This document shows positions 17,325 through 26,063 of a DNA stretch of 64,000 nucleotides, one piece after another. The DNA lies in assembly GCF_018449515.1 (NCBI RefSeq), contig NZ_JAAVUQ010000009.1, positions 124,001-188,000 of the forward strand, read 5' to 3'. Under the pieces are notes generated by a model. It saw only the letters and a list, made by a program, of their open reading frames with translations. It was not told the origin of the DNA and made no database searches. Origin of the DNA: Caballeronia sp. dw_19. GTDB taxonomy: Bacteria; Pseudomonadota; Gammaproteobacteria; Burkholderiales; Burkholderiaceae. Position numbers and translations under genes: made by a program. How positions within the stretch are numbered: the first letter of the stretch is position 1; every line of letters begins with the position of its first letter.

Positions 17325-17770
17325 GGAGGATGTTTGAACCCCTCCTTCTCGCGAATCCTGACACGAACACGCTTCGCCCCGTACGCTCTCGGGCAAGCAC
17401 CAGTTGCCAAGGAGCCCGTACCGCCTCACACGTACTCGTAGACTCGCGCTTGCCAATGAACACGCCTCACCACCCGCGCTCTCGGGCAAGCACGAATTGA
17501 CCAGGAACCAGCACGGCCTAACGCGTATTTGCTTCTACGGTTCTTCGTGGGTTAGCGGCTTGGTCAGTGCGGTTATTTTCGTAGGCTATGGCCTTACGTA
17601 TCTTCGCGGCCCCATTTCTTGGCGGGTTGGCGGCGCGTGGTCCGTCATGCATACAAATTGGTGGTTGGTCGTCCGCGGATAGCGCGGGGTGCCCCTTGAG
17701 CAGGTTCAATCACTGGTGGCGAAGCGTGTGGGTATCGGTGTTCGGAGAAGGAGGGTTTCACACATCCGTG

Positions 17771-17952
17771 GCTCTGGCGAGCACCGTGCTTTTGGGGCAC
17801 CTATGAATAGAAACTGCACGCTGTGGACACTTAGGGTAGAGCGGTTAAAGCGTTTTCTTTGCTTCGTTTCTTTGTCGCTTTGGACAAAGAAATGACGTGC
17901 CGCCACGCACAGTGGCTAATAGTGATAAAGAGAAAATCCGATTCTCGCAGAC
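17771..17952 (-). repeat. Core repeat copy B
   Basis: Inverted copy of the core, 182 bp, about 450 bp from copy A. It is preceded by the 98 bp type-2 module (17673-17770), not the type-1 module of copy A. The palindromic 10-mer is changed here (AAAGCGTTTT). Confidence 0.85.
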
Positions 17953-18133
17953 CACCACGGCCGAAAGCACCAACCCGGCATAGACCCTGACCGCAAACCT
18001 CGGAACCTAACCCCCCAAGCACTAACCCCGACCAACAATTCGCCGCGCAGGCTCGTCGCAAATGCCCCTGGCGAAGTTTCATCAATTGATCCCGGTGGTC
18101 TTCGATGCAATTTTTAGTGACCGGTCAATATAA

Positions 18134-18154
18134 TAAAAACCGCCGCCACGGCGA
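18134..18154 (-). terminator. Rho-independent terminator after metQ-family gene
   Basis: On the minus strand CGCCG-TGG-CGGCG is followed by G and TTTTT (the A run at 18135-18139 on the plus strand). It lies about 85 bases downstream of the stop at 18239 and just outside the G-rich arm of element 1. Confidence 0.55.
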
Positions 18155-18238
18155 ACCAATAAAAGCCCACGACCTAAGCACGTCAAACGCTAGCCCGGTT
18201 CAAGCAGATACGATTCGCCCGCAGCGAGGATATCCCGC

Positions 18239-19042
18239 TTAGAACGCCGGAATAATCGAACCCTTGAACTGAGTATTAATGAAATTCTTCACATCCGGCG
18301 ACTCATACGCGGCGACCAGTTTCTTGACCCAGGGTGCGTTGCGATCCTGAGTGCGAACGGCGATCAGATTGGCATAAGGACCCTTCAGGTCTTCAATGGC
18401 AATAGCGTCTTTCGTAGGCGACAGGCCCGCTTTCACGGCATAGTCCGTATTGATCGATGCGGCGGCGAGGTCGTCAAGCGAACGCGGCAACTGCGCCGAG
18501 TCGAGCTCGATCAGCTTGATACCCTTCGGGTTCTCGATCACGTCGAGCGGCGTCGCGTTCACACCATCTTTACCCACACCGTCCTTCAACTTGATGATGC
18601 CGTTTTTCTGCAGCAGCAACAGCGCGCGATTGCCGTTCGACGGGTCGTTCTGGATACCGACTTTCGCCCCTTGCGGCAGGTCTTTCAACGACTTGAACTT
18701 CTTCGAGTAGAAGCCCATTGGCGCAACATAGGTCAGGCCCACGTTGACGATCTTGTAGCCGCGCTGCTTGATCTGGCTGTCGAGGAACGGCTGGTGCTGG
18801 AAGCCGTTTGCATCGAGGTCGCCGGCGTCGAGGGCGGCGTTGGGCTGGATGTAATCGGAGAATTCGATCACCTTGATCTTGAGGCCTTCGCGCGCCGCAA
18901 CCTTGGACACTTCGGTCCAGATTTGCGCGTCGGGGCCGCTCATGGTGCCGATTCTAAGCGGGGCGTCTTCCGCATGGGCGACGCCAAAGACAGCGCCGAG
19001 TGCGACGAAGGCAATACTTGCAAGAACAGTTCTACGATGCAT
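18239..19042 (-). CDS. MetQ/NlpA-family substrate-binding protein (orphan 1)
   Basis: A 267-residue binding protein with signal peptide MHRRTVLASIAFVALGAVFG and the family motifs GPDAQIWTEVSKVAAREGLK, DYIQPNAALDAGDLDANGFQHQPFLD and GFYSKKFKSLKDLPQGAKVG. No lipobox cysteine is visible, so it is probably soluble in the periplasm. It resembles the MetQ encoded at 32544. No permease or ATPase is adjacent, so it could feed the MetNI transporter at 30.8-32.5 kb. It is the last gene of a minus-strand set with the oxygenase at 19207 and another MetQ-like protein at 20168. Confidence 0.88.
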   Translation of the reverse strand: MHRRTVLASIAFVALGAVFGVAHAEDAPLRIGTMSGPDAQIWTEVSKVAAREGLKIKVIEFSDYIQPNAALDAGDLDANGFQHQPFLDSQIKQRGYKIVNVGLTYVAPMGFYSKKFKSLKDLPQGAKVGIQNDPSNGNRALLLLQKNGIIKLKDGVGKDGVNATPLDVIENPKGIKLIELDSAQLPRSLDDLAAASINTDYAVKAGLSPTKDAIAIEDLKGPYANLIAVRTQDRNAPWVKKLVAAYESPDVKNFINTQFKGSIIPAF

Positions 19043-19206
19043 GTTGAAACTCTTTCTGGTTGGCAGGCGCGAATCCTCTCATGACTTGCGCACTAGCCTA
19101 ACCATTCTGTTTTCATGTGTTTATGCAAATTTGAAAGCTTAGCTAAGATCCGGTGCATGCGAGAAACCGGGTTGGCATGCACCGGTTGGCGGCTAGTTGT
19201 CGCTTG

Positions 19207-20061
19207 TCATTCCTTCCAGAAAACGAGTGCGCGCAATTCGATGCTTCTGCGCGGCGCGGCGCCGTCCGGTGTGGTCGGATCTTCAAACGCCGTGTGTGCG
19301 GTTAGACGGGCCGTGCCGTCGTCGCGAGAGTCGTAGATCTTGAGCAGCAGCGCTTCGTCGGGCCGTAGCTTCGGGAAGTAATACCAGCGATGCGCCGGGT
19401 TATGCGTGAAGGAAAAGGTCTCGCCGACCTTGTCCTTGTACACAAGATCGCTTGGCACCAGATCGCTCGCCGCGATCGAGCGTGCGTCGCAGAGGGCGAG
19501 GGGTAGCTGCTCGACTACGTCGAGCGGCCGCCACAGGTTGATGATTGCAAAGCGGTGCTTGAGGCGTTGAGCAGCTTCATCGGCAGGCAGATGGTCACGC
19601 ACCCGACGCGGCCCGGAGACGAACGTCTGGTCGTTGTGTACGCGCCTCACGGGCTCGCGCAAGGACGAGGTGGCGCGCGAGCCGTTCAAGCTGTCGCGCA
19701 GGGTGTGATCGAATACCACAACCTTCTCGGCGCCCGTCGCTTTGAGCAGGACTTGTGCGGATTCGTTGTAGTAGATCGAGCGGATGGCGGCGTCGTCGCT
19801 GAAGTCGGTCAGCGCGCTCGCGTGCGCGATGCGTTCAAAGCCGCTTTTATCCAGCGATAGCTCTCCCGCTGCGGCGAGCGGACGAGCGTCGCGGATCGTC
19901 ACGCGCCGGGGTTCGAGTGCGCCGGAAGTCCAGGGCACGCCGGGCGGCGGCTCGAACGTGTAGCTCACCGGCCGCCCTTCGCCGGCACGCAAATAATTGA
20001 GTTCAGCCTCTACCGCATGCAGCGTTTCTGCACGCGGGCGTTCTTCGAATACGGTGCTCAT
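19207..20061 (-). CDS. CmcJ/NvfI-family oxidoreductase
   Basis: A 284-residue protein of the CmcJ/NvfI group, relatives of non-heme iron 2-oxoglutarate oxygenases. Likely iron ligands are H142 and D144 in RRVHNDQT plus H224 or H256 (AHRWYYFP or LTAHTAF). Other family blocks are FAIINLWRPLDVVEQLPLAL and EALLLKIYDSRDDGTARLTA. Known members act in cephamycin and fungal meroterpenoid synthesis. Here it is flanked by two MetQ-type binding genes, which points to oxidation of an imported sulfur compound (inference). GAGGA precedes the ATG. Confidence 0.75.
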   Translation of the reverse strand: MSTVFEERPRAETLHAVEAELNYLRAGEGRPVSYTFEPPPGVPWTSGALEPRRVTIRDARPLAAAGELSLDKSGFERIAHASALTDFSDDAAIRSIYYNESAQVLLKATGAEKVVVFDHTLRDSLNGSRATSSLREPVRRVHNDQTFVSGPRRVRDHLPADEAAQRLKHRFAIINLWRPLDVVEQLPLALCDARSIAASDLVPSDLVYKDKVGETFSFTHNPAHRWYYFPKLRPDEALLLKIYDSRDDGTARLTAHTAFEDPTTPDGAAPRRSIELRALVFWKE

Positions 20062-20123
20062 AGTCGTTCCTCGGCCTGGAAGTCAGAACTTTCTAAGCTA
20101 TACCCGCATGACTCGAAGCTGAA

Positions 20124-20149
20124 CGAATAAAATTCCATAAGGTTATTCG
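20124..20149. promoter_or_regulatory. Inverted repeat in oxygenase upstream region
   Basis: CGAATAA (20124-20130) and TTATTCG (20143-20149) are separated by 12 bases, between the start of the oxygenase gene and the stop of the MetQ-like gene. The spacing and AT-rich arms suit a dimeric regulator such as a LysR-type protein. GTTATTCG also occurs at the divergent promoter near 21937. Confidence 0.35.
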
Positions 20150-20167
20150 GTCGGCATGGCGATAACC

Positions 20168-20983
20168 CTACTTGCTGGCGAAGTATTCGGGAAGACGAAA
20201 ACCATCGTAGAAATGGTTGTTCAGGATGGCCTGCTGAAACGCGGGCGACTGATACGCATCGACAATGTCCCGCGTGCTGCGCGATGTCTTGTTCACAGCC
20301 CTCACCACGACCTGGTTGATGTACGGCGGAGTCATCTGCTCCAGGGCGAGCGCGTCGGTGAGTTTGTAACCGCTGAAGATCGCGAAATTGCCCTGGATGG
20401 CGGCGAAATCGACGTCATCGAGCGCACGCGGCGCCTGCGCATTTTCAAGCGGAACAATCTTGATGCCGGCCGGATTCGCGATCACGTCACGCTCGGTCAC
20501 ATCCACTGGATTGCTGTTCGGACGAAGCTTGATCCAGCCTATCCGCTGCAAGATCTTGAGCGCGCGCTCCAGGTTGACCGGATCGTTGGGCACGGCCACT
20601 GTCGCGCCGGCCCGGACGTCCGTCAACGCATGGTGCTTCTTCGAATAAAGGCCCATTGGCGGTGTGGGTACTTGCACGACGGCAACCAGATCGGTTCCGT
20701 TGCGGTCGTTGTATGACTTCAGATAGACCTCGTGCTGCATGACATCGGCTGTGATCTCCCCACGATACACCGCCTGGTTAGCCTCCAGCCCCGTGCTGAA
20801 TTCCACGTACTTGATCGTGTAACCCTTCTGGCGCAATTGCGGTTCGACACCGGCCTTGAATTCATCGGCGTAAGGCCCCGGCACGAAGCCGATGCGCAGT
20901 TCGTTTGCACCAGCGGCGCGGGCATTGAATGGAGCGAGCGCAGCGCACAGCGCCAACGCAAGGAGGAAGGGGCGTTTAGACAT
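20168..20983 (-). CDS. MetQ/NlpA-family substrate-binding protein (orphan 2)
   Basis: A 271-residue protein from ATG 20983, where a standard signal peptide begins (MSKRPFLLALALCAALAPFN). Family blocks are LRIGFVPGPYADEFKAGVEP, AVYRGEITADVMQHEVYLKS and GLYSKKHHALTDVRAGATVA. It is more diverged from MetQ than the protein at 18239, so the ligand may not be methionine. No strong Shine-Dalgarno precedes this ATG, and in-frame starts upstream to 21067 are possible. It is the first gene of the minus-strand trio with the CmcJ-like oxygenase. Confidence 0.82.
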   Translation of the reverse strand: MSKRPFLLALALCAALAPFNARAAGANELRIGFVPGPYADEFKAGVEPQLRQKGYTIKYVEFSTGLEANQAVYRGEITADVMQHEVYLKSYNDRNGTDLVAVVQVPTPPMGLYSKKHHALTDVRAGATVAVPNDPVNLERALKILQRIGWIKLRPNSNPVDVTERDVIANPAGIKIVPLENAQAPRALDDVDFAAIQGNFAIFSGYKLTDALALEQMTPPYINQVVVRAVNKTSRSTRDIVDAYQSPAFQQAILNNHFYDGFRLPEYFASK

Positions 20984-21090
20984 GAGGGGATAAATAGAGG
21001 AAGTAAATGACCGCATGCGGGCCCATAAGGAACGCATGACAGCGAAATCAAAGCGAACCGCGCGCAACGTTTCAACGCGCGGCTCGTTGT

Positions 21091-21882
21091 TCAGAACGTT
21101 TCCTTGAACGGACGCAGATCAAGTTCCTGCGTCCATGCGCTTCTATGCTGATGGTGCAACTGCCAATAGCTCTCTGCTATGGCGCTTGCATGCAGCAAGC
21201 CATCGTCACCGGCCTGCTGCACGCGCTGCGGCGCGGATTGCCGCAGACGCTCGCCGTCAATGCCCCCATCAATCACGATATGCGCGACATGCACGTCCTG
21301 GGCGCCGAACTCGCGCGCGAGGGTCTGGCTGAGAGAGCGCAACGCCGCCTTCGAAGCAGCAAACGCCGCGAAGGGTGGTTTGCCGCGCAACGCGGCCGTA
21401 GCGCCCGTGAACAGCAGCGTGCCGCGCCCCGTTGAACTGCCGCCGTTCAGTCCATTGTTCAAGATCCGGCGCAGCGCTGCCTGCGCAAACAGGAAACCGC
21501 CGAGCACGCCGGTACGCCACGCTTGCTCGAAGTCCGCTGCGCTCAGTTCAAGCGTGGGCGCACGGCTTGCACCGCCTGCGTTGAATACGGCCGCCGTTAG
21601 CGGACCAAGTTCACGCACGCGCTCGGCAAGCTCGGCAACGGTTGCTTCATCCGAAATATCGCCGGGCAATGCGTGGGCCACGCCGCCCGAGGCGCGAATC
21701 TCCGCGGCGATGCTCCCCACACGTTCGGCCGTGCGTCCCGTGAGGGCGACCGTGAAGCCGCCCTCCGAGAAGCGCCGGGCGACTGCTGCGCCCAGTCCCG
21801 CGCTGGCGCCGACCCCGGCGATCCACGCGACCGGCGGTTGTTCATGCGGAAGACTGGAAGGTGACTGGATGGTTGAGTTCAT
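21091..21882 (-). CDS. Short-chain dehydrogenase/reductase-like protein lacking the catalytic Tyr
   Basis: A 263-residue Rossmann protein. The cofactor loop is GVGASAGLGAAVARRF and NAGG is present. In the active site the usual YxxxK reads FAASK (PPFAAFAASKAALR), and the serine position reads LLFTGATAAL. This FTGATA...FAxFAxxKxALR pattern defines a recognised SDR subgroup lacking the standard Tyr, so it need not be inactive. The end of the protein is rich in H/Q (LHHQHRSAWTQELDLRP). Start 21882 is chosen by homology; no clear ribosome site precedes it. It is divergent from the dioxygenase gene at 22158. Confidence 0.8.
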   Translation of the reverse strand: MNSTIQSPSSLPHEQPPVAWIAGVGASAGLGAAVARRFSEGGFTVALTGRTAERVGSIAAEIRASGGVAHALPGDISDEATVAELAERVRELGPLTAAVFNAGGASRAPTLELSAADFEQAWRTGVLGGFLFAQAALRRILNNGLNGGSSTGRGTLLFTGATAALRGKPPFAAFAASKAALRSLSQTLAREFGAQDVHVAHIVIDGGIDGERLRQSAPQRVQQAGDDGLLHASAIAESYWQLHHQHRSAWTQELDLRPFKETF

Positions 21883-21931
21883 GGCGGTGAAGTTAGACCG
21901 GCTCGTGGCGATTGGAAAGGAAGAAAACACG

Positions 21932-21941
21932 ATAACGTTAT
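21932..21941. promoter_or_regulatory. Palindrome in the SDR/dioxygenase divergent promoter
   Basis: The perfect 10-base palindrome ATAACGTTAT lies in the 275 bp between divergent genes, extended on one side as GTTATTCG. The rest of the gap (21883-22157) shows no gene. Candidate operator only. Confidence 0.3.
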
Positions 21942-22157
21942 TCGACACAGCGAGATTGATTCTAGTCTTCGGCCATCTTTTGCGTTCGGCGTGGTTTGCA
22001 TATGCGGATCGATTGGTTGAGGCCGCTGCGAGGCGGTCGTAAGGTGCATATCGAAACATCGGGGTCCTTTGTCATGCCGCCGCGTATGCCTGAGCTTCAA
22101 TCGTAAGACCCGAATATCCCCACCTCAAGCTGGCGATCCCCTTTCAGGAGACACATA

Positions 22158-23105
22158 ATGAACGCAGCCGTCGCAAGTACTACGGAGTCGGTCCAGGTCA
22201 CGCCGCTGTCGGCATTCATAGGGGCACAAATCAGCGGCGTCGATCTATCGCAGCCACTCGACACCCATCAGGTCGCGCAGATTCGCGCGGCGTTGTTGAA
22301 GTGGCGCGTGATCTTCTTTCGCGAGCAGTTCCTCACGCACGCGCAGCACGTGGCGTTCTCCGCGCAGTTCGGCGAGCTTACGCTGGGGCATCCCGTGTTT
22401 GGGCACGTTGACGGGCACCCCGAGATCTATTCCATTTCCAAGTATCGCAAGGCAACGCGTTTCGAAGGACAGGCGTTGTTGCGTCCGTGGACCGGCTGGC
22501 ATACCGACGTAACGGCTGCCGTCAATCCGCCGTTCGCATCGATCCTGCGGGGCGTCACCATTCCGCCCTATGGCGGCGACACGCAATGGACAAGCCTTGT
22601 TGCCGCGTACGAAAAACTCTCGGCGCCGCTGCGTGATTTTGTCGATGGCTTGCGCGGCGTGCATAAATTTACGGCGCCCGCCGGGGCCAGCGCCACCAGC
22701 GCATTTGAGCAAGCCGTGCAGCAACGCGCACTGGTCAGTGAACATCCGTTGGTGCGCGTGCATCCTGAAACTGGCGAGCGGGCGCTGTATGTCAGCCCAA
22801 GTTTCCTGAAGCACATTGTTGGTGTGACGCCGCGTGAGAGTCAGGCGATTCTCGAACTGCTGTGGGAGCACGTGACGCGTCCGGAGTTCACGGTACGGTT
22901 CAAATGGGAACCCGGCAGCATAGCGTTCTGGGACAACCGGTCGACGGCGCACCTCGCGCCATCGGATATCTTCGACCTGGAGTTCGACCGGCAACTGTAT
23001 CGGACAACGCTGGTGGGCGACGTGCCGGTGGGACCGGACGGTCGTGCTTCGGTCGCCCTGGAAGGGTCGCCGGTCAATGCGGCAGCAGCCATGGCATTGA
23101 ACTGA
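22158..23105 (+). CDS. TauD/TfdA-family 2-oxoglutarate dioxygenase
   Basis: A 315-residue non-heme Fe(II) dioxygenase. The facial triad is H115 and D117 (GWHTDVTAAVNPP) and H265 (STAHLAPSD). Strong AGGAG precedes the ATG by about seven bases. Family members release sulfite or sulfate from taurine, sulfonates or sulfate esters, or act on unrelated acids; sequence alone does not fix the substrate. The location between sulfur-uptake genes makes an organosulfur substrate likely. Confidence 0.87.
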   Translation: MNAAVASTTESVQVTPLSAFIGAQISGVDLSQPLDTHQVAQIRAALLKWRVIFFREQFLTHAQHVAFSAQFGELTLGHPVFGHVDGHPEIYSISKYRKATRFEGQALLRPWTGWHTDVTAAVNPPFASILRGVTIPPYGGDTQWTSLVAAYEKLSAPLRDFVDGLRGVHKFTAPAGASATSAFEQAVQQRALVSEHPLVRVHPETGERALYVSPSFLKHIVGVTPRESQAILELLWEHVTRPEFTVRFKWEPGSIAFWDNRSTAHLAPSDIFDLEFDRQLYRTTLVGDVPVGPDGRASVALEGSPVNAAAAMALN

Positions 23106-23121
23106 AATCGGTTACGGAACT

Positions 23122-23144
23122 CCCCCCTCCGTGAATTCGGGGGG
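23122..23144. terminator. Hairpin between convergent genes
   Basis: CCCCCC and GGGGGG flank an 11-base loop, 17 bases after the dioxygenase stop and upstream of the convergent stop at 23162. There is no T tract on either side, so termination is only a possibility. Confidence 0.35.
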
Positions 23145-23161
23145 ATGGATGGAAACCAACG

Positions 23162-23377
23162 TCAGGCGCGCGGCAGCCGCCGGTTGTCGATCCACATGCG
23201 AGCCCAGCGCGCAGCGTAAGCAATGGCGAGATCGGATTCGAAGAAGTAGTCGAGCGCGTCGAATACATAAGCGCGCTTTTGCAGCGACGCTTCGTCCTGA
23301 ATCACGAGATTGGCGGCGAACAATCCGCTAGGCAGCGCTTGTGCCGCGGGAGCGACTTCATAACCCTTGTAATGCAT
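23162..23377 (-). CDS. Small conserved soluble protein
   Basis: A 71-residue protein beginning MHYKGYEVAPAAQALPSGLF, with a strong GGAGG ribosome site about nine bases upstream of ATG 23377. The opening resembles small Burkholderiaceae proteins of the CV_2116 type (pattern MxYKGYxIxPxxxxLPxG), followed by a helix with FDALDYFFESDLAIAYAARW. Function is unknown. It lies 164 bp downstream of the ABC ATPase gene in the same direction and could be the last gene of that operon. Confidence 0.65.
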   Translation of the reverse strand: MHYKGYEVAPAAQALPSGLFAANLVIQDEASLQKRAYVFDALDYFFESDLAIAYAARWARMWIDNRRLPRA

Positions 23378-23541
23378 GCTTGTTTTTCCTCCGGTACACA
23401 ATGCAGTGGAATGCATGTGCCCCACATTAACGAGCCTCGCAAGACAATGGAAACAAGCATTTGGCAAAAGCAAACCCGTTGCCGCCAGGGATTGGAAAGA
23501 AGAAAAAGTTGCGAAGCATGTGCATGAGAGAACGCGCCTGA

Positions 23542-24327
<786 letters not shown>

Positions 24328-24366
24328 GATGATATGGACTCTTTATGAAATATGAAAAATGCGCAA

Positions 24367-25182
24367 TCACATGGCCGGATCGCGGAACCAGCGTTGCTGG
24401 ATGGCACGGGCTAACGCATTCAACGCCCACCCGGTGATGCCGATCACGATCACGCCGAATACCACGAGATCCATGCGGAACTGCTCGCTGCCGTCGACCA
24501 GCGTGTTGCCGATGCCGCTGCCAGCGACCAGCAGATACTCCGCACCGAGCGTTGCAAGCCACGAATAGATGAGCGCGAGATAGATGCCGGTGAAGATGGA
24601 CGGCAACGCAGCGGGAAGCACGACATGTCTGACGGTCTGCAACTTGCTGTAGCGGAACACGCGGGCGACATCGAGGAGCGCAGGGGAGACCGCGCGGATG
24701 CCGTCGCTCGTATGCGCGACCACGGGCACCAGCGCGGCGAGCGAAAGGAACACGACTTTCGCGACATCGCCGAGACCGAACCATACGGAAATCAGCGGTA
24801 TCCACGCAAACAGGGAGACCTGCTTGAACGCATTGAAGCTGGGGCCGATCAGCCGGTTCGCGAAGGGCGAGACACCGAGCAACGCACCCAGCACGAGCCC
24901 AAGACTTGCGCCGAGCGTGAAGCCGGTGAGTTCGCGTGCAAGCGATGCCGAGAGCGCCCGCCACAGCGCACCGCTTCGCGCCTGATCGATAGCGGTATGC
25001 AACACCTGCGCAGGCGAGGTCATCATGCCGTGCCCGGCGACCACATGACGCGAGACAAACCACCAGGAGAACAGGGCGACAGCCGGGATGACCCAGCCGC
25101 GCCGGCGTCCGGTTTTGCCCGGTTCGCCCGACGCTGCGATAGCCGCGGAGCCGGTTTCGAGTTCAAGAGACGACGTGGCCAT
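24367..25182 (-). CDS. ABC transporter permease (sulfonate/sulfate-ester type)
   Basis: A 271-residue permease with an N-terminal cytosolic stretch, then about six helices. The EAA loop is DVARVFRYSKLQTVRHVVLP, followed by AALPSIFTGIYLALIYSWLA. AAGGAG precedes the ATG. It is one of two adjacent permease genes 12 bp apart; their similar EAA loops suggest a heterodimeric channel from an old duplication. Confidence 0.9.
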   Translation of the reverse strand: MATSSLELETGSAAIAASGEPGKTGRRRGWVIPAVALFSWWFVSRHVVAGHGMMTSPAQVLHTAIDQARSGALWRALSASLARELTGFTLGASLGLVLGALLGVSPFANRLIGPSFNAFKQVSLFAWIPLISVWFGLGDVAKVVFLSLAALVPVVAHTSDGIRAVSPALLDVARVFRYSKLQTVRHVVLPAALPSIFTGIYLALIYSWLATLGAEYLLVAGSGIGNTLVDGSEQFRMDLVVFGVIVIGITGWALNALARAIQQRWFRDPAM

Positions 25183-25194
25183 TTCGATACTCCT

Positions 25195-26034
25195 TCAGGC
25201 CGGCCGCGCGGGCGACAGTTTGTGTTCCAGAACCGTAAGCAGGCGATCCGCCGCATACCCGATCGCACCCACGATGAGCACCGATGCAAGCACCAGATCG
25301 AGCTGGAACAACTGCCGTCCGTACACGATCAGATAACCCAGCCCTTCCGACGATGCCACCAGTTCAACCACGACCAGCGTGAGCCACGCCTTGGTGAACG
25401 CGAGGCGAATACCGGTGCCGATGACCGGCACGGCCGAGGGCAGGATCACGCTGAAGATCGTCTGGCGGCGTGAATAGCGAAAGACGCGCGCAACATCGAG
25501 ATACGCGGGTGGCGTCCGGCGGAATCCCTGCAGCGTGCTCAAGGTCACCGGCACGAGCGCGGCGTGTCCGATCAGCAAATACTTCAACGGCTCTCCGATA
25601 CCCACCACGATCATGAGAAACGGCAGCCATCCCAGTACCGGCACCTGCACGACGGCATTGAAGCTGGGCAGGATGTAAGCCTCGGCTGTGCGCGACAGCC
25701 CCAGCCATGCGCCAAGCAGCAAGCCGAGCACGACGCCGCCGGTGAATCCGACCGCGATCCGCGACAGACTCGCGCCGATATGCATCCACAGTTCGCCGGT
25801 GCTGGCGAGGCCGCCGAGGGTATCGAAGACGAGGGTGGGCGACGGCAGGATTTGCGGCGAGATCCAGCCGTAGTGGGACCCGAGCACCCACAACACGGCG
25901 CAAGCCACGGGCACGAGCCAGGGCAACGCGATCCAGCCCAGCGAGCGCGCCACGCTCGCCGCGTGACCGTGCGCGTTGTCGAGCGAAGCCTGGCGGCGGT
26001 TGGGAGACACAGTGCGGGCAATGCTGTTCGCCAT
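25195..26034 (-). CDS. ABC transporter permease (sulfonate/sulfate-ester type)
   Basis: A 279-residue permease, paralogous to the next gene. Visible blocks are PSFNAVVQVPVLGWLPFLMI, the EAA loop LDVARVFRYSRRQTIFSVIL and TKAWLTLVVVELVASSEGLG. GGAGAAG lies upstream of ATG 26034. Only 29 bp separate it from the binding protein gene upstream, consistent with one transcript. Confidence 0.9.
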   Translation of the reverse strand: MANSIARTVSPNRRQASLDNAHGHAASVARSLGWIALPWLVPVACAVLWVLGSHYGWISPQILPSPTLVFDTLGGLASTGELWMHIGASLSRIAVGFTGGVVLGLLLGAWLGLSRTAEAYILPSFNAVVQVPVLGWLPFLMIVVGIGEPLKYLLIGHAALVPVTLSTLQGFRRTPPAYLDVARVFRYSRRQTIFSVILPSAVPVIGTGIRLAFTKAWLTLVVVELVASSEGLGYLIVYGRQLFQLDLVLASVLIVGAIGYAADRLLTVLEHKLSPARPA

Positions 26035-26063
26035 GACCGGCTTCTCCAGAAAAGTTCAGACGT

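Larger units (their letters stand above)
17030..18035. repeat. Composite convergent-intergenic element 1
   Basis: This 1.0 kb stretch between ssuF (+) and the metQ-family gene (-) has no credible gene. Its order is: G-rich tandem arm (about 17030-17142), core A (17143-17324), 76 bp type-1 module (17325-17400), variable centre, 98 bp type-2 module (17673-17770), inverted core B (17771-17952), and a C-rich (inverted G-rich) arm to about 18035. The same plan recurs at 28.7-29.8 kb and, reversed, at 39.2-40.4 kb. No transposase frame is present. Short open frames inside are read-through of the repeated DNA. Confidence 0.85.

Noticed and set aside
17189..17500. Open frames of 60-130 codons inside the three composite elements (for example 17189-17500, 28914-29303, 39821-40243)
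   Set aside because: Their translations repeat in both orientations because the DNA repeats. They lack ribosome sites, show no codon bias and have Arg/Pro/Ser-rich composition. They are by-products of the repeat, although such frames are often annotated as hypothetical proteins.
17030..18035. Element 1 as a classical insertion sequence or MITE with target duplications
   Set aside because: No transposase frame and no clear direct flanking duplication could be seen at the edges, which fade into degenerate G-rich repeats. Mobility remains possible but unproven.
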